In this document: in pieces, positions 34,882 through 47,285 of the stretch | How the letters are laid out: every line of letters starts with the position of its first letter | How positions within the stretch are numbered: the first letter of the stretch is position 1 | Source: Cryptomeria japonica | Lineage: Eukaryota; Streptophyta; Pinopsida; Cupressales; Cupressaceae | Direction of reading: 5' to 3' | Assembly (NCBI RefSeq): GCF_030272615.1 | Contig: NC_081407.1 | Location: 142,918,897 to 142,982,896, forward strand | DNA: 64,000 nt | Notes under the pieces: generated by a model | What the model saw: only the letters and a program-made list of their open reading frames with translations | The model's database searches: none | What the model was told of the DNA's origin: nothing | Program-made: the position numbers and the translations under genes

Positions 34882-36248
34882 GTCTATTTAAGAAGATGTC
34901 CTAATTTCCTTACTTTTAAAATTGCAAAAATGGGTTGTTGAAAGCTACTTTAAAATGTATTCAATTGAAAAACATTATTCTTGATTGTGTATATCCATTC
35001 ATAGACTCCCATAATTTGGATCGCTCTCTTTTCCATAGCTATCCAACTTTGTAAATTATCATATTACATTTATATAAATTATGACGAATTGGTGCTAATT
35101 TTAATGGGTTTTTGTAGTTTATGAAACAGGTTCACTATATAATTATCTACTAATAATGGTATTTGTTATTGTCTTAAAACATTGTTATGAAATAAGTTCA
35201 ATAAATAGTTCTCTACTATTATAGTATCTATTTTTTGCTAGGACAAAGCATTGTCTCCTTGGGCTTTTGTGGGTACATTTGATGGTCAAATGTATAGGTG
35301 TAAGATTAATCTAATGTTTACATAAAAAAATGAATGTTGAAATACATGGTGAACACAAGAATAATACATGCCGAAGCATAAGTATATGTCCAAACATTGA
35401 TTGTTAGATTCTATGAGAAGTGGGAACCGAGCCAAGATCTAATGTTGGTTAGAGATCACATGTAACTCAAAGTAATAGATGATTCAAGAGTAAAATATTT
35501 GAATGAAGATAAAAATGAAATGAGAAATAAAAAAATAAACAAAGAAAGAGAATTTTGATACGATTTTCAATACTCTCACTAAGAAATCAATGAACTATTT
35601 GAAGGTGAGAGTAGAGTGTTAATGATATAGAAAAATAACAACATATACATCCAAGGGGTGCATTTAAATACTTGGTAAAATGCCAAAACATGTGGCATAA
35701 CCTCATTACATGAAGACACGAAAGGAGTTGTGAAAAGTGGCACATAAAGTCGAAAGAGGGTGAGAAACCCAAATACCCCATAACCCACTTAGGAAATGAC
35801 AAAATAATTGTTATGAAAGGTCGTACAACAAGCCAAAAAAGGGTGTGTAACTCAACTACCCATGTGAGCGAGAGAGTTACACATGTAGTTGAAGTGTTTT
35901 TCCACGTGTCCTCATATTAACTACTCCTAATAACCTAAGCAACCTTAAATAATGTGTAGGAAAAATAAATACCCCTAATATAAGGACAAATAAAAAAACT
36001 ACACTAACATTGATAATATAAGCTATGTGCAACCATCGATAAGGTAAACTGGAATAAATAATTAAAATTATGTACTTAAAATAGATGAAGATTGAAGAGA
36101 GCCCAAATCCGTATAAGAGAGACAATCAATTGTATTATAACTTTAACCCTATAAAATGATTATTCTTCATGTTTTATTTTAATAATTATATATTAAGGTT
36201 AGGTTTATAATTAATAATTTTAGGGATATAATTGAAATACTAAATATT
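34882..36248. other. AT-rich stretch without a gene
   Basis: No supportable coding region. The part at about 35500-35900 looks LTR-like in composition, but I found no ends. A few TTAGG-type words appear near the right edge, next to the LINE insertion site. Confidence 0.4.
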
Positions 36249-36340
36249 AACTTTAATTTTATCCATAGTTAATAAAATCAAGCCTTTCTGAAGCAGTCAG
36301 TGGGAAGAAGAGATGGGAGGAGGATCGCATGTTTTAGGAT

Positions 36341-36470
36341 TTCAAAACAGGGTTCCAGGGAATGTAAGATGGCAACAAGATGCCAGTGCAGGGCGGCAAG
36401 GCGTAGAAAGGCTTCAAAGCAGGGCTGCAGGAAACGGAAGATGGCGGCAAGCTTACAGTGACCCTCATCA
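36341..36470 (+). repeat. two tandem units in the LINE 5' UTR
   Basis: Two copies about 71 bp apart start TTCAAAACAGGG and TTCAAAGCAGGG and contain AAGATGGC. Tandem 5' UTR units are known from other L1 elements as promoter monomers; such a role here is inference. Confidence 0.6.
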
Positions 36471-36651
36471 GGCTTGTCTAGGATAGACTAAGGATGCCCC
36501 TCGATTCGGCCAATATTCAAATTTTGATATCAATCCCTTCACCAAAATCTTCAAGGACCAACCTTTTATCAAACCATTTTCAGACCTACCTTCAAGGAAC
36601 CGATGGTTAAATCATTTTGCATGTCTACAAGACTAGTCAGATAGCTCCGAC

Positions 36652-38616
36652 ATGTTTTTCAATCATCCTCTTTCTCAACTGGCCCGCTCATTTCATTTTC
36701 AACCCCACAAAGTAAAAGGAAATCTGCAGAATTATTTGAACTCCAAAATCTTCGTCTGGGGACCTTCTCACAACCAAGGGGCTCGTAAGGACTCCAGAGG
36801 ACACCCAGGCCTCCGCCCACCTTTTAAAAAACTATTCAGGTGGGAAAAAAAATTCTTTAACCATGGCCCATCATTTCAAAATTCATTTGGGTGGGAAAAA
36901 AAAATTCAAAATCCTACCAAAAAGGTTCCACTTTCGATAGCATTTCGGTCAAAACATCAAGAGAAACAACCGATTTTTGACATTTGTAAAGCATCTCCAT
37001 CCGTATATCAATATTCTTTTCTCAAGGATTATTTCGCCGAAGGGGAAAATGGAGCAGATCAAAAAGGTGACCATGGAGACCCCCTCAAGTCAAAACCAGC
37101 ACACTTTGTGTGGAAAAGGAAACAGGTAAATTTCAAAGAGGCGGACTCCCCTTTTCCCATTCTGACTTGGGCTCCGGTAGAGAATGCTTCTGCTATCAAG
37201 ATAACCTTTCTTGACCACGTTCTCTCCCAGTCGGTCTCCTTTCTCTGAAAGTCGGCTATCATCGATAAGTTCAGTTCTTCAATCCCTCTTCAAACTTTGC
37301 TTTCATGGGCAAATAGTCATTGGTCAGGTCTTCGTGACATTTTCTTCATTGACAGTCATTCGGGGTTTTTTATTGATTTGTTTTCTTCATCTGAAGATAG
37401 AGATGTAGTTCATAAAAACAAAGGAGGGTTTTGTCAAGGGGCTGGTCTTTTTACCTTGTCCTGGATTCCAAATTTTAAACCAGATCCTAATCTATGTAGA
37501 TTTTACCCCCACTAGATCTCTTTACCATGTTTGCCTTTGGAATACAGAGATCCGTATATTGTGGAGACCATGGCCAATCAATTAGGGATCTTTGTTTCTC
37601 ATGATCTTATACCCTTTGAAACAATCCAAAGAGATGTTAGAGTTTGTCTTCTTCTTGCCTCTGATAAAACCCTACCAAGGCACTTAACTATCACATCAAA
37701 ATGGGGTTTATGGCATCAAGACATTATTTTGGATAACGCAGAGGTCATTTGCAAATATCAACACCAACTAGGTCATTTCACAAATTCCTATAGTGGTCAT
37801 GAGTGCTCAGAGCTTTTAGTCTATAAAAATCACTGCTCAAACCCTCTTCTATGCATTGCCCACCAGCGCGAGGCAGTTTTGTCTTTTGACCCTATACAAC
37901 CATGTAATGATCCCTCTAAACCTCAGGATGACTTAAATTTTGAGTCATCCTGCGTTCAGTGGATTAATCAGTTGGCCAATTTTTTTATCATGTATAGCTG
38001 GATTCTTTATAGCTATAAATCTGCCTCCACGCCCACACCGGTTCTCCAATTATGTGACAAAACATCTAATGATAGAGAAGCTATAGTTTGGGACCTAATG
38101 TTTAACGAATCCTCGATTGATATTCAGAGTTTAATGCAGAATTTATCAGTTTCAGGGGTAGTTGTCTCAAATAAGGAGGGTCATATTTAGGAAGTAGTAG
38201 ATGATATCCTATCCACTTTAGCTGCCACTATGATTGAGGAAATTGCAAAGGAGGAAGGTGTTAGTATGACAAATGTAATGTGTCCCTTACAAAAGGCAAG
38301 GTGTTGTTGTTCAACTATTGACCTCTCAGATAAAGAGGAACTTCCCTTGGAAATTAGGCAGGAAGGAATGGAAGCCCCTTCACAAGATGGTGAGATAAAT
38401 TAATTTTTTTTTGACTATCCACAGTCCTTATCGGTTGAGCAGAGCCCCAGCTTGAAATTAGAATTGTTTACAACCCCAAAAAAGAGAGGTAGAAAATCAA
38501 ACTCTGTGAAGATTCAAGAAGAAACATAGGCAGGTGTGCAGAGTACTTTAGACGGTAAATTCAAGGTATCAAAAAGAATTACAAGGAGTATAAAAGGCAC
38601 TCCCTATTCGCAATGA
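36652..38616 (+). pseudogene. LINE ORF1 (RNA-binding protein), decayed
   Basis: About 655 codons in one frame from ATG 36652 to a TGA at 38614-38616, with stops at 37246 (TGA), 37513 (TAG), 38188 (TAG) and further on. The stretch at 37531-37800 (LPLEYRDPYIVETMANQLGI, RDVRVCLLL, LTITSKWGLWHQDI, CKYQHQLGHF) is typical of plant L1 ORF1 proteins of the DUF4283/zf-CCHC_4 type. Such proteins bind the element RNA. At two stops relatives usually have Trp. The final TGA overlaps the ATG of ORF2 as ATGA. Confidence 0.85.
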
Positions 38617-41600
38617 AAATAATTTCTTGGAACATTAGGGGCATTAATGCTCTTGACAAAAGAGGGAGAATCAAATCTCACCTTGATTCTTCAAAGGCTG
38701 ACATCTTTATACTCCAAGAAACAAAGTTATCACAGGAAATGTATCACAAAACAGTGGCTAAATGGACACAATTTGGATCTACCCATATGCAAGGTGTTGG
38801 GGCCTCGAAAGGATTGCTTACATTATGGAATCCTAAAAAAGTTCAAGCTCACCTATTAGATCAAGATCATAATTAAAAAATGTTGAAAGTAGTATGCTAT
38901 GACATGGCCTTTACGATATTTAATGTTTATGGTCCCATCCCCACTCAAGAAAAGAAAGAACTATGGGACAAACTAAATCTTTTACTCCAATAGGAAGAAG
39001 CACATAATTTTATCATTGGAGGAGACTTTAATGCAATCTTGTCTCATAAGGAGAAACAAGAAGGAATCTGCCCACCCCTATGATCTATGCGGGATTTTCT
39101 AAGTTTCACCATAGAAAACAACTTATTGGATGTGATTCCCAATAATGGTCTCTTCACTTGGACTAACAAGAGATCAGGCTTCCTTCAGATTGCATGGAGA
39201 CTCCACAGGATTTTCATTCCCTTGGAATGGCACCTTAATCAGGTCAGTTATTATTCAGACATTCTTCCTATTTCAGAATTAGACCACTTCCTAGTTCAAA
39301 TTGTCCTTGAATGGCAAAAACAGAATCCTATGTCGTGTTTTGGTTCTTCTTTCAAGTTTGAGTGCATGTGGTTTAGACATCCACACTTTCAGGCTTTATT
39401 AAGACAATGGTGGGTATCTGCCCCTTGCATGTAGTGGAACAAATATGTTCGAATTTTTTAAGAAACTTCAGTTTATTAAGGTTCGGGCTAAGGAATGGAA
39501 TAGAAAGATCTTTAAGAATTTTTTTGCTAAAAAAAAAATCATTGCACAATAACTGGAAGAAGTTAACCAAAACATAATTTCCAAGGGACTAGATCAACTC
39601 CTTCATTCTACATAGAAGGGTCTTCAAAGTGAGTGGGAAGAAGCTTGTAAGAGAGAAGAAGAATACTGGAGATAGAAATCAAGAGAGCTCTGGCTGATGC
39701 AGGGAGATAAGAACACAAAATTCTTTCATACTTCCACAAAACAAAGAAAAGCATCTAATATTATATTCTCAATCAAGCATGCAGACACAGGGGTATTGAT
39801 TAAAAATTTAGCAGACATTCAAGATGAAGGAGTAAATATTTTCAAGAATCTTTTAGCCCCCCACCTTCTAATTTAGATCCTTTTTGGAAGGATAATGTTG
39901 AGCTTCTACTGCAATCTATCCCTCCTCTAATTTCTGACCAAGATAACAGAGTCCTACTAGCCCCTTTCACTCTGGAGGAAGTTCACAAAGTGGCATTCTC
40001 CCTTTCCCCAAATAAAGCCCCAGGTCTGGATGGGTTCACTGCCCTCTTTTTCCAAAAGTGTTGGGATGTGATTGGTTTTGACCTCTTAGCAGTAATGGAA
40101 GAATCCAAGAAAAGGGGAGCAATGCTAAAAAAATTTAATGCAAAAAATATTGTTCTTATCCCAAAAACACCTTCTCCATCAACATTCATAGAATTCAGAC
40201 CTATTTCTCTTTGTAACACAATCTACAAGATCATAACTAAGGCCATTTACCTTAGAATGCATTATCTCATACCCAAGATCATCTCGCAAGAATAAGGGGG
40301 TTTTATCCCAGGTAGGGAGACTATGGAAGGAGCCCTAGTAGTACATGAGGTTTTACACTCTATCCATGAAAACCAACAAGAAAATTTTGTTGTCAAACTT
40401 GATATGATGAAAGCATACGACCGGGTTAAGTGAGATTTTCTATTTAAAGTATTATCAAAATTTGGCTTCTCAGGCAAATGATGCAAATGGATCATAAATT
40501 GTGTCTCAGGTGCGCATTTTTCTATTCTAATAAATGGACATCCCTCAGGGTTTTTTCAAGGTACACAGGGAATAAGACAAGGCGACACTTTATCACCCTT
40601 TCTCTTCATTCTCATGGTAGATGCCTTTAGCAGATACATCAATTTTTAATCTTCAAAAGGGCTTTGGCTTGGTGTCACTCTTCTAGGTACTTCAATAACA
40701 GTAACTCGCTCTCGTTTTGCTGATGATACATTGTTATTTGGTAAGGCTTCTCTAAAAGAAGCAAGGCTCATCAAGCAAACATTGGAAATCTATTCTTTTG
40801 CTTTGGGCCAGAAAATTAATGTTGCTAAGTCTAAGATTTTCATTTTCAACACACCTTCAATCTTGTCACTAATAATATCCAGGACTTTGGGCTTCTCAAT
40901 GGATCAGTTGCCATCTTCTTACCTTGGCATCCCCTTTTTTATGGGAACAAACAAACCTTCTTATTGGTCTATTGTTATTGGTAGAATCAAGGCACAAATT
41001 TCAGCTTGGAAAGTAAGGTGGCTTTCACTATCAAGTGGAATCCTTCTTATCAAGTCAATGTTAACAACAATACCGAACTATTACATGCTTGTTCTCAAAG
41101 CTCCCTCATCCATCATTCAACAATTGTAGAAACTTGTTAGAGATTTTCTATGGAATAGTAATATGACAAATGAAAGGAAAATCCCCATAGCCTCTCTGGA
41201 AAATATGTCATGCCAAAAATCCCAAGGGGGAGTTGGGCTTCATAATCTGAAGCATCGCAACAAGGTTTTTGGAGGGAAACTGATTTGGAAAATGTACACT
41301 AATCTTGTTTCCAAATGGTGCCAGATTATGCAAGCTAAATATTTGGACAACACTCAACCATCAAGAGTGTTGACAATTTTAGATCCCCCAAAGGTGTCTG
41401 CTATTTGGAATTTTATGATGGATTCAAGAAATCTAATATCTAAGTTTGTTTCATGGGAAATCAATATTGGTCTCAGTGATAACTTCTCGACAAACTCATG
41501 GTGTGGGTATCCTCCTATTACTCAACTGGATAATATGGAAGACACTATGAATATAGCTATAGCTCATTGGGGTACAAAATTGAGTGACTATGTGTTTGTT

Positions 41601-42902
41601 GTATAAATATTTTTAGGGAAAATAATCTAGAAAGATCCCACTCTTCTCCCAATATCCACCCAACAGTTTTCCTTCTTGGCAAATATTTTATTGAATAGGA
41701 CAGTTCTCATGTCTAATAGAGATGATGTGTTATTTGGGCAGCTTCTAAATCTAGGCAATATTCAATTAAAGAAGGTTACAAAGCCTTACAGCAGGCTTGC
41801 AGTAGTAAGGTAAGTAGTTGAGCATACTCATTTTGCTGGAATGACATTGTTCTACCTAAAGCAGGTTGTTTTGCATGGCTAACGTTGAACAAAAGAATCC
41901 TAACAATAGATAGACTAGTAAAACTAGGCATTACACAAGCTTTTAATTGTGTATTTTGTAGCTTAGAGGAGGAAATAGTTGATCATTTATTTTTACAATG
42001 TACCTTTGCCTCCCAATGTTGGTTCTTCATCATGAATAAACTCCAAGTTATGATGCCCTTTCTGAAATCACCATGGGATATGTTTAACTCTTGGCCTCTT
42101 TTATTTTTTACATCAACCCTCTCAAGCATTTGGAAATGTGCTCCTACTCGCATAATTTGGGCCATTAGGTGGGAGAGGAACAAAAGAATTTTCAGAAAAA
42201 ATCCTCTTCTCTGGATCAAGTTTTGATCAAGTTGGAAAATTCGATTGCAGAAATCATAAACTCTTCTCTCACTAATTCCAAGGACATCCAGTCATTTACC
42301 CGGTGGGATAAGGTAATTGCAAAATCATGGAATGGTATTATTTTGCCAATAGGGATTCCCCCAAACTGGTCCTCAGCTCATGTGAGAGATAGGTCTTCCA
42401 TAAAATGGGTACCCCCAGCACCTAATTTCTTTAAGATCAACTTCGACGGCTCTTCTCGTGGAAACCCAGGGAAGTCAGGAATTGGATTTTGCATTCGAGA
42501 TCAATTTGGCAAAATGTGTGCTTTCCAAGCTCCACCCATCCCTCCAGGTACAAATAACTTGGCGGAGGCAAACGCTTACTAGATGGCACGGTGTTAGCAA
42601 GGAAGTGTGGCTTCTCCAATATACATATAGAAGGGGATTCATTAGTTATTATCAATTCAATTACCTCGAAAAGATCTAAGACCTGACATTTATCGTATGT
42701 TTTGAAGCATACCTTGGATCTTCACGACACTTTTTTGGATTACATTGTTAGCCACACATTAAGAGAGGGCAACTTCATTGCTGACATGTTAGCAAATATG
42801 GGTTGCGATGGCATTTCAATTGAGTCAGTTGTAATTCCCACTAAACTGTCTTCTTTTCTTAAATTGCTTGAATTGCTACAAAAGGAACGTATAGCACTCT
42901 AA
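38613..42902 (+). pseudogene. LINE ORF2 (endonuclease, reverse transcriptase, RNase H), decayed
   Basis: It starts MKIISWNIRGINALDKRGRI, an APE-type endonuclease, with GGDFNA near 39018 and an SELDHF block near 39275. A region with QGDKNTKFFH (about 39700) leads into the reverse transcriptase (39960-41130): YRPISLCN near 40200, LDMMKAYDRV near 40400, GIRQGDTLSPFLF near 40572 and the active site FADD near 40717. A CX2C...H...C zinc region is near 41955-42015. An RNase H domain begins near 42430 (INFDGSSRGNPG). Stops include TAA 38874, TAG 38991 and TGA 39081, and there are several shifts, mainly near 39.43, 39.86 and after 41.6 kb. It copies the element RNA at a nick in the target DNA; this copy is dead. 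Confidence 0.92.
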
Positions 42903-43279
42903 TCACAAATTACTTCTTAATAAGTTCTCGCACGTAGGCATTTAATCAGGGCTTGCGAACATGAAGACTGACATGACACTAGCATTTATGCATTTAAATG
43001 TAGTTTGTAGATGATATGAATGAAAGTTTAGTGCAAAGTACTCTAGGATTTTCATAATGTCACTTCACACGGGGCAAAACAGACTTAGGCCTCTCACACA
43101 TCCTCTCAACTACATTACGGTCACAAATTAATACAAGAAATCTCAAACTTGATTTTAAAGTCCAATCATTTATTGCACTTCGAGATGTTAATTTTGTTTA
43201 TAAATGGAAACCAGCCTGCTTTTATATACACAGTCCTCAGTGGAAGTTTTCGAAGTTTTTAAATTTTTGAAGTATTTTG
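42903..43279. other. LINE spacer between ORF2 and the third frame
   Basis: No gene seen; it lies within the LINE unit. Confidence 0.5.
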
Positions 43280-44065
43280 ATGCTCTGCAATATGGAGAAC
43301 GACTCTTGCGTAGGGTGCAAGCAAATGCATTGGGAGTATATGCCATGGAATGACCGGGTTTCAGTGCAAATTTCAGAACCTTCGGCGGCATTTCATGGAC
43401 ACATCAATTACAAGGACCTCGACCAACTTTTTCTTCTGCACAATCCACAATTGAGAAGAGTTGTCAAAGACTTCATTGGTGAGGAGATTTTGTCCCCTCA
43501 AGCCAAAAGAATTATTTATCCCTATCAACTCCTCAGTTCTTTTCTTTCCAATGTTCTGGATCTCTTGTAATCTATTCCTCTGCTTAAACTAGTGTTCTTT
43601 AAGCTGGTAAGACAAGATGTGCTTGCACTGGCCTCGTTCCATGAAGCCTTGGTAAACTATAATCTATGACAGGGGTCAGCTCTCCTTGGGGGCCTTTTTC
43701 CATGACACTTTATTCAAACCAGCCATGCTTACATGGTGCTTTATGATCGAATAAAACACGCCCTCGAACGACAAAACTTATGCCATGTGAAGAATGACCT
43801 GCAACAATTTGGCAGACAATTGGACAACCATATTGTGCACAGAGTCAAAATTAAAGTTGGGGCTCTCATGGTGATCCTGGAAATAGAAAACGTTGATCCC
43901 AGTCTACCAATTTTGCAACCTGTTGAAAGGGGGCAGGCTATAGATAGGGTGCCAGACCTCAATGCACTGGTGTTGGATGAGGCCATGGGATGGACTACCT
44001 CCTTTCAGCCTGCATTCGATGCCCCTGAAATTCAGACCCAGGAGGATGTAGCCATGGACGAGTAA
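43280..44065 (+). pseudogene. third, unidentified reading frame in the LINE 3' part
   Basis: One frame of 262 codons from ATG 43280 to a TAA at 44063-44065 is interrupted by only three stops (TAA 43568, two TGA between 43660 and 43710) and no shift. It has protein-like composition: NDSCVGCKQMHWEYMPW near the start, KDLDQLFLLHNPQLRRVVKDF in the middle, and an acidic end EIQTQEDVAMDE. I do not recognise a domain. Because the 15-bp target duplication encloses it, it was part of the mobile unit, or else entered the element after insertion. It could be a family-specific extra ORF, a captured gene fragment or a chance frame. Confidence 0.5.
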
Positions 44066-44668
44066 AGTAATTTTGGCTTTGTTTTTTGCTACTTAGAATA
44101 TGCTCCTTTTTGATGTGTGGAAAATCTGACAGCAACCGGTATGACCCAAAAAAAATTGACTGCCCCTTATTTACCAGTGTTGTTTATGCGTTTACTTCCA
44201 TGGGTACAACAGAACCGGTAGCGGAGTCATCTTCTTAGCCTTCCGGCTAGTACCAATAATGGAGGCTTTTTTATGAACCGGTCAAGAGGACAACATATCG
44301 GTATCAAAGTTCCAGCATAACACAACCGGTAACCGATCGTGGCAGCTCTACAGTGTTCCGACAACCAAATTTTTTCTTTCCAAGTCTTCATGATAACCAG
44401 TTGTGGTGGTCATTTTTTAAGGTTTCTTCCGGTCTTGTTCCAACTAGCTACTCTAAATTTGGCCTCTAAGAGGCTTGTTCTATGGGCAGGTTCTATCTAT
44501 CTCTCTGGATCTTTGGCGGGCTTCTTCTCATAGCCTCTTTTCTTCTTTGTTTATTGTATTTGAGCAAGGATATAGGGTTTTCTTCCTGATTATTTCCCTA
44601 TTTAGCTCTTGAATCAGTTTTCTTATTAATATATATATCAGTGGCTTGCCACTTTTGCTAAAAATAAA
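44066..44668 (+). other. LINE 3' UTR and tail
   Basis: Non-coding, with several AACCGGT words at 44130-44340, a T-rich end and an A-rich tail. The 3' duplication starts at 44669. Confidence 0.7.
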
Positions 44669-44749
44669 AACTTTAATTTTATCATTATTTATTATATTAC
44701 TATTCTAACTCTAATTCTTATTAATTAATTTAATTCTATAATCATTAAA

Positions 44750-44960
44750 ATTATGGTTAGATTTAGGGTTAGAGTTAGTTAGGATTAGAAACAGGGTTAC
44801 AATTTTACAATCATAACTACATTTAGTATTAGGAGTAGAGTTAGGTTTACAGTTAGGGTTGGGGTTACTGTCAAGGTGATAATAAAATTAGCATTAAAAT
44901 CAATGTTATGGCTAGGGTTAGAATCAAGGTTACAACTGGGTATTGGTGTTACAATTGGGG
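44750..44960 (+). repeat. degenerate telomere-like array, left part
   Basis: Repeated TTAGGG/TTAGAG-like words (for example TTAGGGTTAGAGTTAG near 44765). It is cut by the solo LTR at 44961 and continues at 47286. Confidence 0.75.
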
Positions 44961-47285
44961 TGTTGGAAATATGTGTTGTCATTAATTTCAACCTAATGTT
45001 TGACAATATGTGTTGTCTTTGATTGTTGGCAATTATGGTTATGTGTGTCATTGATGGTATGTCTAGTATGATGATTATTTGTGTATGAGAAGATAGTTGG
45101 AAGTTGTTGTCACTAATATTGAGTACAAATGGATGATGGTTGTAATTGCTTTGTGTTGTGGATGTCGACCTTCTTGGTGTTTGATGTCTACACTCAGTCT
45201 GATGTATTGAAACATGATGATGATATCACATTAAGATGAGGACTAGATGCATTGAGAACTATTAAGATGAGGATTCAAAGTGTGGAAATAAAATGGAGGT
45301 GTTTGTATTGATATTGTGCATGCTAAAAATGGTGGTTATATCCCGTGTTTGTTCTTGAGTAAGATAATGATGTTTCTGAGATATTCTAGTCCTTTGAAGT
45401 TTAATAGAGTAAGTTGTTGCAGGAATGTTTGTTGAAGATAGTTTGGAAGAATGGTACATATTCCTCCACATTTGATGATATAATCTTGTAGATTTGGACA
45501 TAATCTGTATTCTCTATGGACATTGTGATCCTATCTTTTAATGTCTTATATGTTGCAAGTGATGTTCTTGGTAATTGTAGTTTGTTGGCAGTTTGGCTAG
45601 CTATCAAGATTGGTCCGAAAAATGCTTCACATTTCTCCATGTTGATGTTTTAGGTGTTGCATCCTGGTGGACATGTTTATAATGTTCGATTTGTGTCTTA
45701 GTTTAAGTTTCAAGTCTTGATATGGTCCAAAGAGTTGATTATGATGATTTGTTCATGACCTTGTCTTATGGCTCTCTGAAATGAAATGTTTTGTATCAGT
45801 TGTGTTGTGCCAGTATGCTAGATGATCTATTTGGTGATGTATTGTGAATGGTATTTGTGTTTCAAGATAATTATTATGGTTTGAATGATAGAGATTGTTT
45901 TGTTTCTTGCGGTGTGTCCTTGGATGTCTTCACTTGCATTGGAGGTTGTGTTATATTGTATTTGAGTCCTACTTTGGTGTGTGGGGATCTGCATTGAGTT
46001 AATTCAATTGAAAGTTATGTTTTTTGATTGACTAGTTGTGTCACATGCTTTATCTACATGTTACATTGTTGTCGACTTTGGAGGATGTGTTGATATGTGG
46101 CAACTGATCATGCAAGTACTGTACACTTATTAAGTGGGGGTTCGAGGTCGCAACCCCCGAGGAATTTTTTTTTGCCATTTTTGTTGAAAAACTGTCATTG
46201 AAAAAAAAAACCTAAAAAAAACTGATTTTGAGTGTTGCCCTAAAAATTGCTTGTTATAAGCAAATGGAATGTAAAAGGGAATTGTAATGGTGTTGTACTG
46301 ATTTACTAGATAATAATAAAAGATTGGACGGTTGTGTTCTCTGGATGTAGCCCATCTTGGGTGAACCACGTTAAATCTTTGTGTTATCTATGTTATGCAC
46401 TTTTCTTCATCTTTTGTGTTTGTATCTGCATATAATTGTTAATTTGTATTTGATCTAGATCTACCTAAACCCTAACAGGGTGTACACTAGCATGTGTTTT
46501 TTTTGGTATCACTTAGAAAGAAGTGATATGATGTTTTAGGTCCTCTTTATCTCCTATATTGGAACACTTTCACCACAATTGTGTTTAGTAGTAGACTTGA
46601 TAGGACTTATTTTTGTCCCCTATCCTAGCTGGCCTAATTGATGTTTTGCAAAAAAGAGGATCGTATATATAGAAGATCAAATCATTGTGGATTAGTGTGA
46701 TATGAGTGTGTGGATTAGAGTATGGATGCACTTACATGATCATACCAATTGTAGTGTATGTGATGTAAAGTTGAGATAATGGGTGGTGACAATTTTTGAA
46801 GTTGGTTACTTGAGATAGTGATTCAAGCGTAGCTTCATACTTGGAGATCATTGGAGGAAGTTTTGTTGGATTATTCATCTTGATTCATGTTTTCATGTAC
46901 CTTGCTTGAAGATAGTGTGTCTCCCTAGCAAGTTCTTTGTATTTTGGCCTGAGGCAAGGAGTCTCAACTTGCAAGTACCTTGTATCTTACTCTAGGGTAG
47001 TGCACCTCAGCCTGCAAGTCCTTTTGGGAGCAATGAGATTCCTTGGCAGTAAACCTATAACAATCATTGTTATCTTGTTCATATATTGTGAGTTCTCTCA
47101 TCATGGTTTTTTCCATCTTGGGTTCTCCACATAAATTTGGTGTTCTCTTGTTCAGAGTGTTCATTATTTTATTTATCATTGTTGCTAATAAAATTAAGAA
47201 TAAGACGATATTGATTTGATATTTAAAGTTTAAGTGATTCATCAAGACTGATTCACCCCCTCTCAGTCTTGGGGTGTGTCTAACA
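44961..47285 (+). mobile_element. solo LTR (2.3 kb), duplication TGGGG
   Basis: A 2325-bp unit starts TGTTGGAAAT and ends GTCTAACA, flanked by perfect TGGGG (44956-44960 and 47286-47290). The end block GACTGATTCACCCCCTCTCA is the plus-strand form of the outer end of the copia-B LTRs, which sets the orientation. There is no internal coding region. It is unusually long for a copia LTR. An internal deletion of a complete element remains possible. Confidence 0.85.

Larger units (their letters stand above)
36264..44668 (+). mobile_element. full-length L1-type LINE with RNase H and an extra 3' ORF
   Basis: An 8.4-kb non-LTR element is flanked by a 15-bp direct repeat AACTTTAATTTTATC (36249-36263 and 44669-44683) and ends in a short A-rich tail (AAAAATAAAA) after a T-rich 3' end. 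The order is 5' UTR, ORF1 (36652-38616), ORF2 (38613-42902; endonuclease, reverse transcriptase, zinc-finger region, RNase H), a 1.7-kb 3' part with a third decayed frame (43280-44065), tail. The duplication, tail and full ORF1 mark it as full length. All frames have stops. It inserted at the edge of the telomere-like array. Confidence 0.93.

Noticed and set aside
35579-36125. Minus-strand frames of 69-82 codons
   Set aside because: AT-rich chance frames rich in Phe, Leu and Tyr without a signature.
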